Source: Xenorhabdus eapokensis (lineage in GTDB: Bacteria; Pseudomonadota; Gammaproteobacteria; Enterobacterales; Enterobacteriaceae). From it: a stretch of 44,710 nt of DNA. Position numbers and translations under genes: made by a program. Under the pieces are notes generated by a model, which searched no databases, had not been told where the DNA came from, and was given only the letters and a program-made list of their open reading frames with translations. The stretch covers positions 1 to 44,710 of the forward strand of contig NZ_MKGQ01000025.1 in assembly GCF_001908105.1 (NCBI RefSeq), in the 5' to 3' direction. Of the stretch, positions 8,725 to 16,361 are shown piece by piece. Numbering within the stretch: the stretch's first letter is position 1; each line of letters begins with the position of its first letter.

Positions 8725-8742
8725 TGTACTACTTACCTCACA
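8725..8742 (+). promoter_or_regulatory. Candidate Ogr-type late promoter site upstream of X
   Basis: TGT-N12-ACA (TGT 8725-8727, ACA 8740-8742) is the dyad recognised by the P2 Ogr/Delta activators, normally centred near -55. A start would then fall near 8788-8791, ahead of gene X, with CATAAC as a possible -10. Two similar sites occur at 9687 and 16272. Confidence 0.5.
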
Positions 8743-8829
8743 ATCTCACCCCATTGAGGCATTTCGCTAATTATTTGATCATAACTCTCCAATTTATTAA
8801 CTGACTTTTGCAAAGAAAAAGGAGAGTGT

Positions 8830-9033
8830 ATGCAAATTATCACACAACAAAATGAGACCGTAGATGCTATTTGCTGGCGTCATTATGGCCGTACATTGGG
8901 AATGACTGAGCGTGTGTTGCAGGCAAACCCTGGATTAGCTGATTTTGGCGCGGTACTGCCTCATGGAACGAAAGTTGAAATGCCTGAATTTATGCCTGCC
9001 GCCAGCAAACCTATTATCCAACTGTGGGATTAA
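8830..9033 (+). CDS. X: Tail protein X (P2 gpX)
   Basis: 67 residues, the same length as P2 gpX. This small LysM-like protein is needed for tail assembly and is thought to bind near the baseplate hub. The motifs DAICWRHYGRT, VLQANPGLADFG and LPHGTKVEMP are the standard family signature. AAAAAGGAGAGTGT precedes the ATG. In P2 the X gene follows the head genes and precedes the lysis genes. Here the head genes are absent and it opens the late region. Confidence 0.9.
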   Translation: MQIITQQNETVDAICWRHYGRTLGMTERVLQANPGLADFGAVLPHGTKVEMPEFMPAASKPIIQLWD

Positions 9034-9050
9034 AGGGAGGCTGAGCGGGA

Positions 9051-9572
9051 TTGTTGGGAATTAATGCAATAAAAAAGATGTCGTTAATTGTGAGCTTGGT
9101 CGTTGGCGGAAGCCTTGGTTGGTGGGGACATCGTTCTCTGTCTCTCAGCGAAGTGGCGAGTTTGAAACAGCAACATGCTGCACAGCTTGTTGTCATCAAC
9201 CAAAAAGCCCGTTCAGAAATGTTGGCGACTATTCAGCAAATGAAAGATGCACAAAATCGGGCTGCACAATTAGATGAATACTATTCAGGAAAATTAGCTC
9301 ATGTCACCGAAGAAAATGCAGCTTTGCGTACTGACATTATTGCTGGTCATCGGCGGGTGCAAATCGCCGCCGCCAACCTTGCTACCTGTCAGCTCACCCA
9401 AAACCGAGATACCGCCCCCCGCCGCATGGGCAATGGAACCCAAATCGAACTCACTGCAAAAGCTGGACGCGCTATTTACGATATCCGAACCGGCATCATC
9501 AAAGATCAAGCCAAATTAGACTATTTACAACACTATGTCCGTGGTGTGGTTCGGCAGTGTAAATCAGAATAA
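9051..9572 (+). CDS. Rz-like inner-membrane spanin
   Basis: An i-spanin: one N-terminal transmembrane helix (MSLIVSLVVGGSLGWWG) followed by a long periplasmic coiled-coil-like domain rich in Lys, Gln and Ala. Rz pairs with the lipoprotein Rz1 to fuse the inner and outer membranes in the last lysis step. The complete Rz1 gene is embedded in another frame at 9301. The start is uncertain: TTG 9051 follows GGGAGG at some distance, and ATG 9078 lies just before the membrane helix. No holin or endolysin gene lies beside it, unlike P2 where Y and K come first. Confidence 0.82.
   Translation: MLGINAIKKMSLIVSLVVGGSLGWWGHRSLSLSEVASLKQQHAAQLVVINQKARSEMLATIQQMKDAQNRAAQLDEYYSGKLAHVTEENAALRTDIIAGHRRVQIAAANLATCQLTQNRDTAPRRMGNGTQIELTAKAGRAIYDIRTGIIKDQAKLDYLQHYVRGVVRQCKSE
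9301..9519 (+). CDS. Rz1-like outer-membrane spanin lipoprotein, nested in Rz
   Basis: A 72-residue ORF lying wholly inside the Rz gene in the +1 frame, the classical nested Rz/Rz1 arrangement. The N-terminus has a charged start, a hydrophobic core and a lipobox (LLVIGGC, lipid Cys at residue 20). The mature part begins KSPPPTLLPV and is proline-rich like other Rz1 proteins. The mature lipoprotein of about 53 residues would sit in the outer membrane and bind Rz across the periplasm. Confidence 0.8.
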   Translation: MSPKKMQLCVLTLLLVIGGCKSPPPTLLPVSSPKTEIPPPAAWAMEPKSNSLQKLDALFTISEPASSKIKPN

Positions 9573-9617
9573 TGGCTTGTTATTGCAATGCTGTTTAACA
9601 CGATACAAAAAACCATC

Positions 9618-9656
9618 AAAGGCCTTCTTTTATTCCTGAGAAGGCCTTTTTATTTC
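9618..9656 (+). terminator. Rho-independent terminator after the spanin genes
   Basis: The stem AAAGGCCTTCT/AGAAGGCCTTT (9618-9628 with 9639-9649) is followed by TTATTTCTTT. It ends the X-Rz operon and isolates the V operon behind it. Confidence 0.8.
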
Positions 9657-9686
9657 TTTGATTAAAAAGGATTTTTATTCTGGATT

Positions 9687-9704
9687 TGTATACTGTTTCC
9701 TACA
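9687..9704 (+). promoter_or_regulatory. Candidate Ogr-type site upstream of V
   Basis: TTTGT-N12-ACAAA (TGT 9687-9689, ACA 9702-9704) is a good Ogr dyad between the spanin terminator and gene V, where P2 has its late promoter PV. Its centre is only 55 bases before the V start codon, so a start at the usual distance leaves almost no leader. The site is therefore a candidate, not a firm promoter. Confidence 0.45.
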
Positions 9705-9750
9705 AACCCCGTTTAATGTCCGGCCTGCTGTTTCATGGCATTCTTACGGC

Positions 9751-10386
9751 ATGAACATACAACTCACTGAACTGATGCGCTTATTGCGCAACCTGATCCG
9801 AACAGGCGTCATTACCCAAGTGGATACCACAAAAGGAATGTGTCGGGTCGCGACAGGCAATCTTGAAACCAACTGGCTGCACTGGTTGACATCCAGAGCG
9901 GGAAATTCCCGCACATGGTGGGCGCCCAGTGTCGGTGAGCAGGTTTTATTACTGTCCATAGGCGGAGAGCTGACCACCGCCTTTGTATTGCCTGCGATTT
10001 TTTCAGATGAGTTTCCGGCGCCATCAACATCACCAGAAGCAACACATATTACGTTTTCGGATGGTGCTGTGATGGAGTATGAACCGCAATCTGGCGCATT
10101 AACTGTGACTGGCATCAAAACCGCGACAGTGACTGCTTCGGATTTCGTCCATATTACCGCGCCGGAAATCACCTGTGTCGCCAGTACCCGAATTACGCTG
10201 GATACACCGGAAGTCATCTGTACGCAGCTAATGAGCACAGGCAACTTAATTGTGCGCAACGGCGGCAAAATGACGGGCAATATTGAACACACCGGAGGCA
10301 CATTCAGTTCCAACGGCGTGGTCGTGGATTCCCATAAACACACCGGCATCAGGTCAGGCGGTGACACATCAGGAGGCCCCGTATGA
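9751..10386 (+). CDS. V: Baseplate spike protein V (P2 gpV)
   Basis: The central membrane-piercing spike of the baseplate. Starting at ATG 9751 gives 211 residues, exactly the length of P2 gpV, with the matching N-terminus LTELMRLLRNLIRTG. The frame is open further upstream but that part is not conserved. An OB-fold-like N-terminal domain (TWWAPSVGEQVLLLSIGGE, TAFVLPAI) is followed by a triple beta-helix. The tip carries SHKHTG, the His-x-His motif that binds iron in this family. The stop overlaps the W start by 4 bases (ATGA), so V and W are translationally coupled. Confidence 0.93.
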   Translation: MNIQLTELMRLLRNLIRTGVITQVDTTKGMCRVATGNLETNWLHWLTSRAGNSRTWWAPSVGEQVLLLSIGGELTTAFVLPAIFSDEFPAPSTSPEATHITFSDGAVMEYEPQSGALTVTGIKTATVTASDFVHITAPEITCVASTRITLDTPEVICTQLMSTGNLIVRNGGKMTGNIEHTGGTFSSNGVVVDSHKHTGIRSGGDTSGGPV

Positions 10387-10733
10387 TATATCTGGGAATG
10401 AATCGGCAAACGGGACGAGAGTTGACAGATTTGGCGCATATCCGGCAATCCGTCAGCGATATTTTGTTAACCCCCGTGGGCAGCCGTATCGCGCGTCGTA
10501 CCTACGGCTCTTTACTGCCAGAACTGATTGATTGGCCACAAAACTCAGCGCTTCGGCTTCAGGTCATGGCGGCCTGCTATACCGCCATCAGCCGTTGGGA
10601 GCCACGTGTGACGCTGATCGCCATCACGATGGATACCCTACCGGATGGCAAGATGGTGGTGGATATTACGGGTGCTTATCATCAATCCGCCAAGGAATTT
10701 TCACTTTCTATTCCGGTGAGCCATTCCCGGTGA
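10383..10733 (+). CDS. W: Baseplate protein W (P2 gpW, T4 gp25-like)
   Basis: A 116-residue GPW/gp25 family wedge protein of the baseplate, nearly the length of P2 gpW. Family marks are the N-terminal GMNRQTGRELTDLAHIRQSVSDIL, TPVGSRIARRTYGS (with the conserved Arg-x-x-Tyr-Gly) and a short beta-rich end. It starts inside the V stop codon and is followed 11 bases later by J, all in one operon. Confidence 0.93.
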   Translation: MIYLGMNRQTGRELTDLAHIRQSVSDILLTPVGSRIARRTYGSLLPELIDWPQNSALRLQVMAACYTAISRWEPRVTLIAITMDTLPDGKMVVDITGAYHQSAKEFSLSIPVSHSR

Positions 10734-10744
10734 GGTAATAAGTC

Positions 10745-11653
10745 ATGCCAACAATCGATTTAAGCCAGTTGCCGCCACCGGATGTGGTTGAGTTACTGGA
10801 TTATGAACAACTGCTGGAAGAGCGCAAAAAAGGTCTGATATCGCTCTATCCAGAAGATCAACAAGAAGCCATTGCCCGTACTTTGCAACTGGAATCTGAA
10901 CCTTTGGTCAAGTTGCTGGAAGAGAATGTTTATCGCGAATTGCTCTTACGTCAACGGGTTAACGAAGCTGCACGGGCGGTGATGGTAGCCTATTCAACAG
11001 GCAGAGATTTGGATCAGTTGGGAGCGAACAACAACGTATCCCGTATGGTTCTACATCCTGCGGATAATTCTACCGTGCCACCGACACCGGCGGTGATGGA
11101 ATCTGACAACGACTACCGCGTGCGCATTCCACAGGCTTTTGAAGGCTTGAGTGTTGCCGGTCCAGTCGGTGCGTATGAATACCATGCCCGCAGTGCGGAT
11201 GGTCGTGTCGCTGACGCTTCGGCAATCAGCCCGTCGCCAGCTAACGTTACCGTGACCATTATGTCGCGGGAAGATAAAGGTGTTGCTTCCAAAGAGTTGC
11301 TGGAACTCGTTGAAAAAGCGCTGAACGACGAAAACGTGCGTCCAGTGGCGGATCGTCTGAAAGTCCAGTCTGCGAACATTGTGGAATATGAGATTGATGC
11401 GGTGCTGTACATCTTCCCAACACCAGAATCAGAACCTATCCGCAAGGCAGCAGAACAGCGCCTGAAACACTATGTTGAAGCGCAGCACCGTCTGGGGCGT
11501 GACATTCGTTTGTCAGCAATTTATGCCGCACTGCATGTGGAAGGTGTCCAGCGTGTGGAATTGAAAGCGCCGTTGAAAGACGTTGTTTTGGATAAAACTC
11601 AGGCATCTTACTGCACTAAAACCACCCTGACGATGGGAGGTTCGGATGAGTGA
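10745..11653 (+). CDS. J: Baseplate protein J (P2 gpJ)
   Basis: A 302-residue baseplate J-like protein, the same length as P2 gpJ. It forms the baseplate wedges with W and I. The opening SQLPPPDVVELLDYEQLLEE and the central GRDLDQLGANNNVSR are typical. GGTAATAAGTC precedes the ATG. The stop overlaps the start of I by 8 bases, indicating coupled translation. Confidence 0.94.
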   Translation: MPTIDLSQLPPPDVVELLDYEQLLEERKKGLISLYPEDQQEAIARTLQLESEPLVKLLEENVYRELLLRQRVNEAARAVMVAYSTGRDLDQLGANNNVSRMVLHPADNSTVPPTPAVMESDNDYRVRIPQAFEGLSVAGPVGAYEYHARSADGRVADASAISPSPANVTVTIMSREDKGVASKELLELVEKALNDENVRPVADRLKVQSANIVEYEIDAVLYIFPTPESEPIRKAAEQRLKHYVEAQHRLGRDIRLSAIYAALHVEGVQRVELKAPLKDVVLDKTQASYCTKTTLTMGGSDE

Positions 11654-12254
11654 TCGTCTCCTACCGATGGGCTCGACTCAGCTAGAACTTGCGGCGGCCA
11701 AAGCCTGCGCTGAATTACAGAAGGTCAAGGTTCCGTTACGCGAGCTGTGGAACCCAGATACTTGTCCGGCATCACTGCTGCCTTATCTGGCCTGGGCGTG
11801 GTCAGTCGATCGCTGGGACGAACGTTGGTCTGAGAGCACCAAAAGGGAAGTGATCAAAAGCTCGCTATTCCTGCATAAACATAAAGGAACAATTGGTGCG
11901 ATTCGGCGAGTTGTCGAACCATTGGGTTATCTCATCCGTGTAAAAGAGTGGTGGCAAACCAACGATACCCCAGGCACTTTCCGGCTGGATATCGGTGTAC
12001 TGGAAAACGGCATCACCCATGAAATGTTCGAGGAGCTGGAAAACCTGATCTTTGATGCCAAGCCAGTAAGCCGACATTTGATTGGGTTGGACATCAATTT
12101 GGATACACGTGGCGAATATCACTACTCGGCGGCGACTTACAGTGGTGACGAACTGACGGTTTACCCTTATTTCCCGGAACAAGTAACAATCTCCGGCTCA
12201 GAAGTTGTGGGCGCGGGCATACATATTATTGATGACATGAGGATTAGATCATGA
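11646..12254 (+). CDS. I: Baseplate/tail protein I (P2 gpI)
   Basis: A 202-residue phage tail protein I, somewhat longer than P2 gpI (176). It connects the baseplate wedge to the tail fibre. Visible family blocks are LWNPDTCPASLLPYLAWAWSVD, the SLFLHKHKGTIGAIRR segment and DAKPVSRHL near the end. The stop overlaps the H start by 4 bases (ATGA), so fibre production is coupled to wedge production. Confidence 0.92.
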   Translation: MSDRLLPMGSTQLELAAAKACAELQKVKVPLRELWNPDTCPASLLPYLAWAWSVDRWDERWSESTKREVIKSSLFLHKHKGTIGAIRRVVEPLGYLIRVKEWWQTNDTPGTFRLDIGVLENGITHEMFEELENLIFDAKPVSRHLIGLDINLDTRGEYHYSAATYSGDELTVYPYFPEQVTISGSEVVGAGIHIIDDMRIRS

Positions 12255-14272
12255 GTACCAAATATTTTGCGCTGCTGACGCAGTTAGGCGCAGATAAATT
12301 AGCAAATGCTGCGGCATTGGGTACTAAAATTGAAATTACCCATATGGCCGTTGGTGATGGTGGTGGCAAGTTGCCGACACCGGACACTAAACAAGCCAAA
12401 TTGATTAATGAAAAGCGTCGTGCAGCGATTAACACGCTGAGCATTGATCCGAAAAACACCAACCAAATCATTGCGGAACAGGTTATTCCTGAAAACGAAG
12501 GTGGCTGGTGGATCCGTGAAATCGGCCTGTATGACAAAGACGGTGTTTTGATCGCAGTGGGTAACTGTGCGGAAACCTACAAACCCCAATTGCAGGAAGG
12601 TTCCGGCCGTACCCAGACAATCCGTATGATCCTGATTGTCAGCAGCGCTAACGCGGTGACACTGAAAGTTGACCCGTCAGTAGTTTTGGCGACGCGTGAG
12701 TATGTTGATGATTCTATTAAGAAACATGCCAATAGCCGTAACCATCCTGACGCAACGCTGAAAGAGAAGGGATTTGTGATCCTGAGCAGCGCGGTGGACA
12801 GCAATAGCGAAATTCATGCGGCAACACCGAAGGCGGTGAAGACGGCATATGATTTGGCTAAGGCGGCGGATAATAATGCCAATGGCCGCGTTCCAGCAGG
12901 GCGTAAGGTAAATGGTAAGGCGCTGTCGGCGGATATTGCTCTGAATGCAGGTGATGTTGGTGCGTATAACACAGCCCAAACTGACGCTAAAGTGAATGAG
13001 GTTAGATCCTTAGCTAACACTGCGAACCAAAATGCGGCTAATGCAAATAATAATGCCAACACTCGTTTGGAGAAAAATAAGAACGGTGCGGATATTCCAA
13101 ACAAAGATGAGTTTGTGAAAAACCTCGGTTTGGTGGGAACCGTAGATCTCGCAAAAAATGCCGTGCCGAATTCACGGAAAATTAATGGCAAGGTGTTAAC
13201 GGGGGATGTAACCATAAATTCAGAGGATGTTGGCGCATTTTCCAGAGGAGCTACCACTTCTGTTCAAGGAGAAAATGGCGTGCCGTGGGATGCAGCATCC
13301 GGTTCTTATATTGCCCAAAGAAATGGAGACTCCCAGCTTGTCATACATTTTAATGTGGATGCTGGTAGTACCCCAGCTTTACAATTAAAGACTATGTATC
13401 GGAACAATGGCATTGCTTATCGTTCAGCCAGAGATAGATATGGATTTGAAGAGCCGTGGACAGAGTTTTATACCACTAAAAATAGACCAACAGCTGTTGA
13501 TGTTGATGCTGTTTCTTCATTACATGGAGGAACATTTCATGAGCATGTCCGTTTTGACAAAAACATTATTGTAGGCAACAACGATAATTCAGTCATGAAA
13601 TTTAGTTCTAATGGATCAGCAGTATCACCAGTCCATATTCAAACATGGGGTAATGCTATACAAGGTGGGAATAGATACACGGTATTGGAAGCTGGGGACA
13701 ATCAAGGATGGTTGTGGTATAGCCAAAGGATAGACAATGGAGAGGTATCTTTTGCAGTAAATGGAAAAATGTTGCCTAACAATTATAATAATTTCGACAA
13801 TCGCTACCTACAGCATAATCAACAAAATATCCCTGTAGGTGTACCATTACCTTGGCCCCATTCAAACCCACCTGATGGTTATTTTGAATGTAATGGACAA
13901 AAATTTGATAAATATAAATATCCAAAATTAGCAATGGCGTATCCCTCCGGTATTATACCAGATCTACGTGGTGAATTTATTCGTGGGCTAGATAACGGGC
14001 GCGGAGTGGATCCAAATAGGAAAATATTAACACATCAAGAGGGAACAATAATATCGGGATTTGATGATAACGATACAGGCGATATAAGCTTTCTTGGCGA
14101 ACCAAGCTGTGCATTTGGTGATCCAATGACAAATATACAATGGGAAAATACTAAAGATAAAAGATGGATATATTGGAATAGCCAGGGTATGGCGGAACGC
14201 TATAACTGGTGGGCTTATGTATCGGCCCGTCCCCGTAACGTAGCATTTTTATATATAGTGAGAGCAGCATAA
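12251..14272 (+). CDS. H: Tail fibre protein H with switchable C-terminus
   Basis: The receptor-binding tail fibre, 673 residues, like P2 gpH in size. Residues 1-160 are the conserved attachment domain (KYFALLTQLGADKLANA, WWIREIGLYD). Residues 165-205 contain a phage fibre repeat (HPDATLKEKGFVILS). A low-complexity Asn/Ala stretch follows (ANQNAANANNNANT). Residues 288-306 (KNLGLVGTVDLAKNAVP) are encoded by one copy of a 55-bp inverted repeat with a Hin-type crossover core. Everything after that is the variable half, ending in a tail-collar domain (PPDGYFECNGQKF, PDLRGEFIRG). The base composition changes after about 13250 to more AT-rich, marking the variable C-terminus as acquired. The stop TAATG overlaps the tfa start. 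Confidence 0.93.
   Translation: MSTKYFALLTQLGADKLANAAALGTKIEITHMAVGDGGGKLPTPDTKQAKLINEKRRAAINTLSIDPKNTNQIIAEQVIPENEGGWWIREIGLYDKDGVLIAVGNCAETYKPQLQEGSGRTQTIRMILIVSSANAVTLKVDPSVVLATREYVDDSIKKHANSRNHPDATLKEKGFVILSSAVDSNSEIHAATPKAVKTAYDLAKAADNNANGRVPAGRKVNGKALSADIALNAGDVGAYNTAQTDAKVNEVRSLANTANQNAANANNNANTRLEKNKNGADIPNKDEFVKNLGLVGTVDLAKNAVPNSRKINGKVLTGDVTINSEDVGAFSRGATTSVQGENGVPWDAASGSYIAQRNGDSQLVIHFNVDAGSTPALQLKTMYRNNGIAYRSARDRYGFEEPWTEFYTTKNRPTAVDVDAVSSLHGGTFHEHVRFDKNIIVGNNDNSVMKFSSNGSAVSPVHIQTWGNAIQGGNRYTVLEAGDNQGWLWYSQRIDNGEVSFAVNGKMLPNNYNNFDNRYLQHNQQNIPVGVPLPWPHSNPPDGYFECNGQKFDKYKYPKLAMAYPSGIIPDLRGEFIRGLDNGRGVDPNRKILTHQEGTIISGFDDNDTGDISFLGEPSCAFGDPMTNIQWENTKDKRWIYWNSQGMAERYNWWAYVSARPRNVAFLYIVRAA
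13113..13167 (+). repeat. 55-bp inverted repeat, left copy, with Hin/Gin-like crossover core
   Basis: Identical, in opposite orientation, to 15915-15969. The first 26 bases include AAACCTCGGTTT (13120-13131), the palindromic core of gix/hix/cix-type sites with the dinucleotide TC at 13125-13126, flanked by TTGTGAA, close to the consensus half-site. Both copies are read in the same protein frame (KNLGLVGTVDLAKNAVP), so recombination here keeps H open. Confidence 0.88.
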
Positions 14273-14889
14273 TGAAATATACAACAGATATTAAAACACC
14301 AAAATTTAATGAAAATGGCTTTGCAACTTCTAATAGTTGGGTGATGGTTTATCGGGCTAATACCGAGACAAGAGAATATATTTGTGCAGATATGGAACGC
14401 ACTGTTATTGGTGTTAGTCTGTCTGCCGGGGCTTATTTAGATGCACCTGAATTACCCGATTCTTTTGATATTGCTGTTTGTCGTAGTGAGGATGAAAAGT
14501 CATGGGTTCATATACCAGATTATCGTGGAAAAATTGCTTATCATATTAAAACCCGAGAATCTCGAAAAATACAATCAATTGGTGAATTATCTTCTGAATT
14601 GACTTTATTAGAACCTAAGACTTCATTTGATAAATGGGATGGGAAACAATGGGTAACAGATTTTGATGAACAAAAAAAATATGATTTACAACAAGTAGAA
14701 AGCCAAAAACAATCTCTGTTACATGAAGCTGAACGAAAAATTATTCAATTAGAGCGTAAAGTTCGGCTTGAGATGGCTTCAAAAGAGGAAGTTTCACTAT
14801 TACGTGAATGGGAAATCTATAGTGTTAAGTTAGTTGAACTTGATATTTCAGACATCAAAAAAAATGATTGGCCCCAAAAACCAGAATAA
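14272..14889 (+). CDS. Tail fibre assembly protein (Tfa, P2 gpG-like)
   Basis: A 205-residue chaperone that folds and trimerises the C-terminus of the tail fibre. The C-terminal part has the usual caudal Tfa features: WDGKQWVTD, then a long charged helix (LLHEAERKIIQLERKV), then WEIYSVKLVELDIS and WPQKPE. It starts at the last base of the H stop codon. Like the variable half of H it is more AT-rich than the baseplate genes, so fibre tip and chaperone have probably been exchanged together. It lies inside the invertible segment. Confidence 0.9.
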   Translation: MKYTTDIKTPKFNENGFATSNSWVMVYRANTETREYICADMERTVIGVSLSAGAYLDAPELPDSFDIAVCRSEDEKSWVHIPDYRGKIAYHIKTRESRKIQSIGELSSELTLLEPKTSFDKWDGKQWVTDFDEQKKYDLQQVESQKQSLLHEAERKIIQLERKVRLEMASKEEVSLLREWEIYSVKLVELDISDIKKNDWPQKPE

Positions 14890-14893
14890 TAAT

Positions 14894-14912
14894 CAGGGGC
14901 ATTATGCCCCTG
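14894..14912. terminator. Hairpin between tfa and the inverted fibre cassette
   Basis: The stem CAGGGGCA/TGCCCCTG (14894-14901 with 14905-14912) has a 3-base loop. AT-rich sequence follows on both sides, so it could stop transcription in either direction. That suits a segment that can invert. Confidence 0.65.
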
Positions 14913-14974
14913 TAATTATTTATATTTTACAATTTTTATAAAACAGATATTAATCTATTATATCAGTTAATGGA

Positions 14975-15991
14975 TTATTCCTCAGAATTTTCTATTTTTT
15001 TATGCAATTTATTTTGTTTTAAATTCCAAACGGAATCTTTAGGCATCTGTACACGAACGTCCAAGCGACAACCGTCAGGAATATCGCAAGGCTCACCCTC
15101 TGCATAATAAATCAACTTACCTTCAAACATGGTTTTTATTCGCTTATTTTGGAATTGTTCAGGTAGATGTAAATGTTGCCTATGGAAAGTTTCAATTATA
15201 ATACTACCATCTTTTTGCACTTTGTCAGAAATGTAAATTAACTCTAATCCATTATTATTCTTTGGTGATGAAATACCACCATGAATTCCCCAAGCACCAT
15301 CAGAATTATATCCCATAATTCCAGTAACTTTGTATTGGCCAATATCTATTCTTGAAACACTTGCCCCCTCTGATTCGTCATTGGTGATAAATGTACCTGT
15401 AGGATATACTTGAATAATTGGTGAAGATTGTCTTAAATTTCCGTTAACATCAGAAATAACCCCGCTGATATTTTCGGAAGTCATCAAATAACGTTTCCAT
15501 TCAGTAGCAGCAACCAGATCTTTGCTCTGATCATTTTTTATAATTTTTCTAACATACGTATTTAAACTATGCCCAGCTGTAAATCGTTGAACAAACCAAG
15601 TGTCGTAGCTATCACTGGGCAGAACTTCTAACATTCCAAACTCTTGAATTGGATAGTTCCTCTCAGGAGTAGAGTTTACAGACCACCTTTGACAGTACCA
15701 TCCTTGTTCCAAAACATCTTGAAGATTTATGTCTTCTAACTCTTTTGGATTTTTTTCTAAAAAGTTTTTGTTTATCCAACCAGTTTCAACTTTTGTATTA
15801 AGTAATTTTTGAAACTCAGTTTTAGTAACTCGTTCATCGATCAAAGATGTTACAACCTGCTGGCTCATGAGCAGCTTATCCGAATTCCCTGAATATTGGG
15901 TAATAGAGGATTTTGGCACGGCATTTTTTGCGAGATCTACGGTTCCCACCAAACCGAGGTTTTTCACAATACATGGATCCTTACGATCCAA
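14975..15991 (-). CDS. Silent alternative tail-fibre C-terminal cassette (H')
   Basis: The frame encodes the distal half of a different tail fibre on the strand opposite to H. After KNLGLVGTVDLAKNAVP, shared with H, it continues with unrelated sequence: VLEQGWYCQRW, a segment SPIIQVYPTGTFITND, GAWGIHGGISSPKNNNG and the fibre-end motif PDGCRLDVRVQMPKDSVWN. No fibre N-terminal domain precedes it. The TTG at 15991 has no convincing binding site, so alone it is silent. Inversion between the 55-bp repeats would join it in frame after H residue 291, giving a fibre of about 618 residues. It resembles the S'/Sc' type reserve ends of Mu, P1 and e14. No tfa follows it. Confidence 0.82.
   Translation of the reverse strand: MDRKDPCIVKNLGLVGTVDLAKNAVPKSSITQYSGNSDKLLMSQQVVTSLIDERVTKTEFQKLLNTKVETGWINKNFLEKNPKELEDINLQDVLEQGWYCQRWSVNSTPERNYPIQEFGMLEVLPSDSYDTWFVQRFTAGHSLNTYVRKIIKNDQSKDLVAATEWKRYLMTSENISGVISDVNGNLRQSSPIIQVYPTGTFITNDESEGASVSRIDIGQYKVTGIMGYNSDGAWGIHGGISSPKNNNGLELIYISDKVQKDGSIIIETFHRQHLHLPEQFQNKRIKTMFEGKLIYYAEGEPCDIPDGCRLDVRVQMPKDSVWNLKQNKLHKKIENSEE
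15915..15969 (-). repeat. 55-bp inverted repeat, right copy
   Basis: Reverse complement of 13113-13167 without a mismatch. The crossover-like core lies at 15951-15962. The two copies bracket 2.75 kb holding the H 3' half, tfa and the H' cassette. Confidence 0.88.
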
Positions 15992-16145
15992 GTCAGGATC
16001 CCACTCCTTAAACCCTGAAAACCAAAACCCAATGACAAAAACAAGCCATTTTAAGATATCAAAAAATAACCAAAAACCAGAATCATACTGAATAATACCG
16101 AAAAGGATAAATTTTAACCAAAATAAAGCCCGATAAATAATCAGT
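15970..16145 (-). pseudogene. Start-less hydrophobic reading frame fused to the H' cassette
   Basis: Reading the minus strand upstream of H', the same frame stays open from just after a TAA at about 16146 and encodes a strongly hydrophobic, aromatic-rich stretch: FWLFFDILKWLVFVIGFWF, then SGFKEWDPDLDRKDP, running straight into the cassette. There is no ATG or GTG start. It looks like the broken end of a small membrane protein gene trapped at the outer edge of the invertible segment. I do not recognise the family. Confidence 0.4.
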
Positions 16146-16271
16146 TATGGCTTATTATTTAACCTAAGTGGATTCGCTCCAACCAAACTACCTAATTTCC
16201 CCAACCTAACCAAAAATCAATTAAAAACAAATTCAACAAATTGATTATAAAGGAAAATATAAAACCACATT

Positions 16272-16289
16272 TGTACCACCCCCCATACA
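16272..16289 (+). promoter_or_regulatory. Candidate Ogr-type late promoter site upstream of FI
   Basis: TTTGT-N12-ACA (TGT 16272-16274, ACA 16287-16289), centre 16280. A TATAT -10 candidate near 16325-16331 puts the start about 55 bases from the centre, the classical Ogr geometry. It would drive FI through D. This is the best of the three sites in the window. Confidence 0.6.
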
Positions 16290-16361
16290 CCGCCAATCGA
16301 ATGATTTCCCCCGTCTAATCCGCCAATATATCAGCACACCTTAACAGGAGAGAACGCTAAT

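Noticed and set aside
9744..10448. Long open frame on the minus strand opposite gene V (234 residues).
   Set aside because: It mirrors the codon structure of V, has no ribosome binding site and no recognisable family.
12814..13257. Minus-strand frame of 147 residues opposite H.
   Set aside because: It is a shadow of H in an Ala/Asn-rich stretch, low in complexity, with no start signal.
14975..15991. H' as an independent, complete tail-fibre gene.
   Set aside because: It has no attachment domain, no convincing start or binding site, and begins at the shared repeat; it only makes sense as a cassette.
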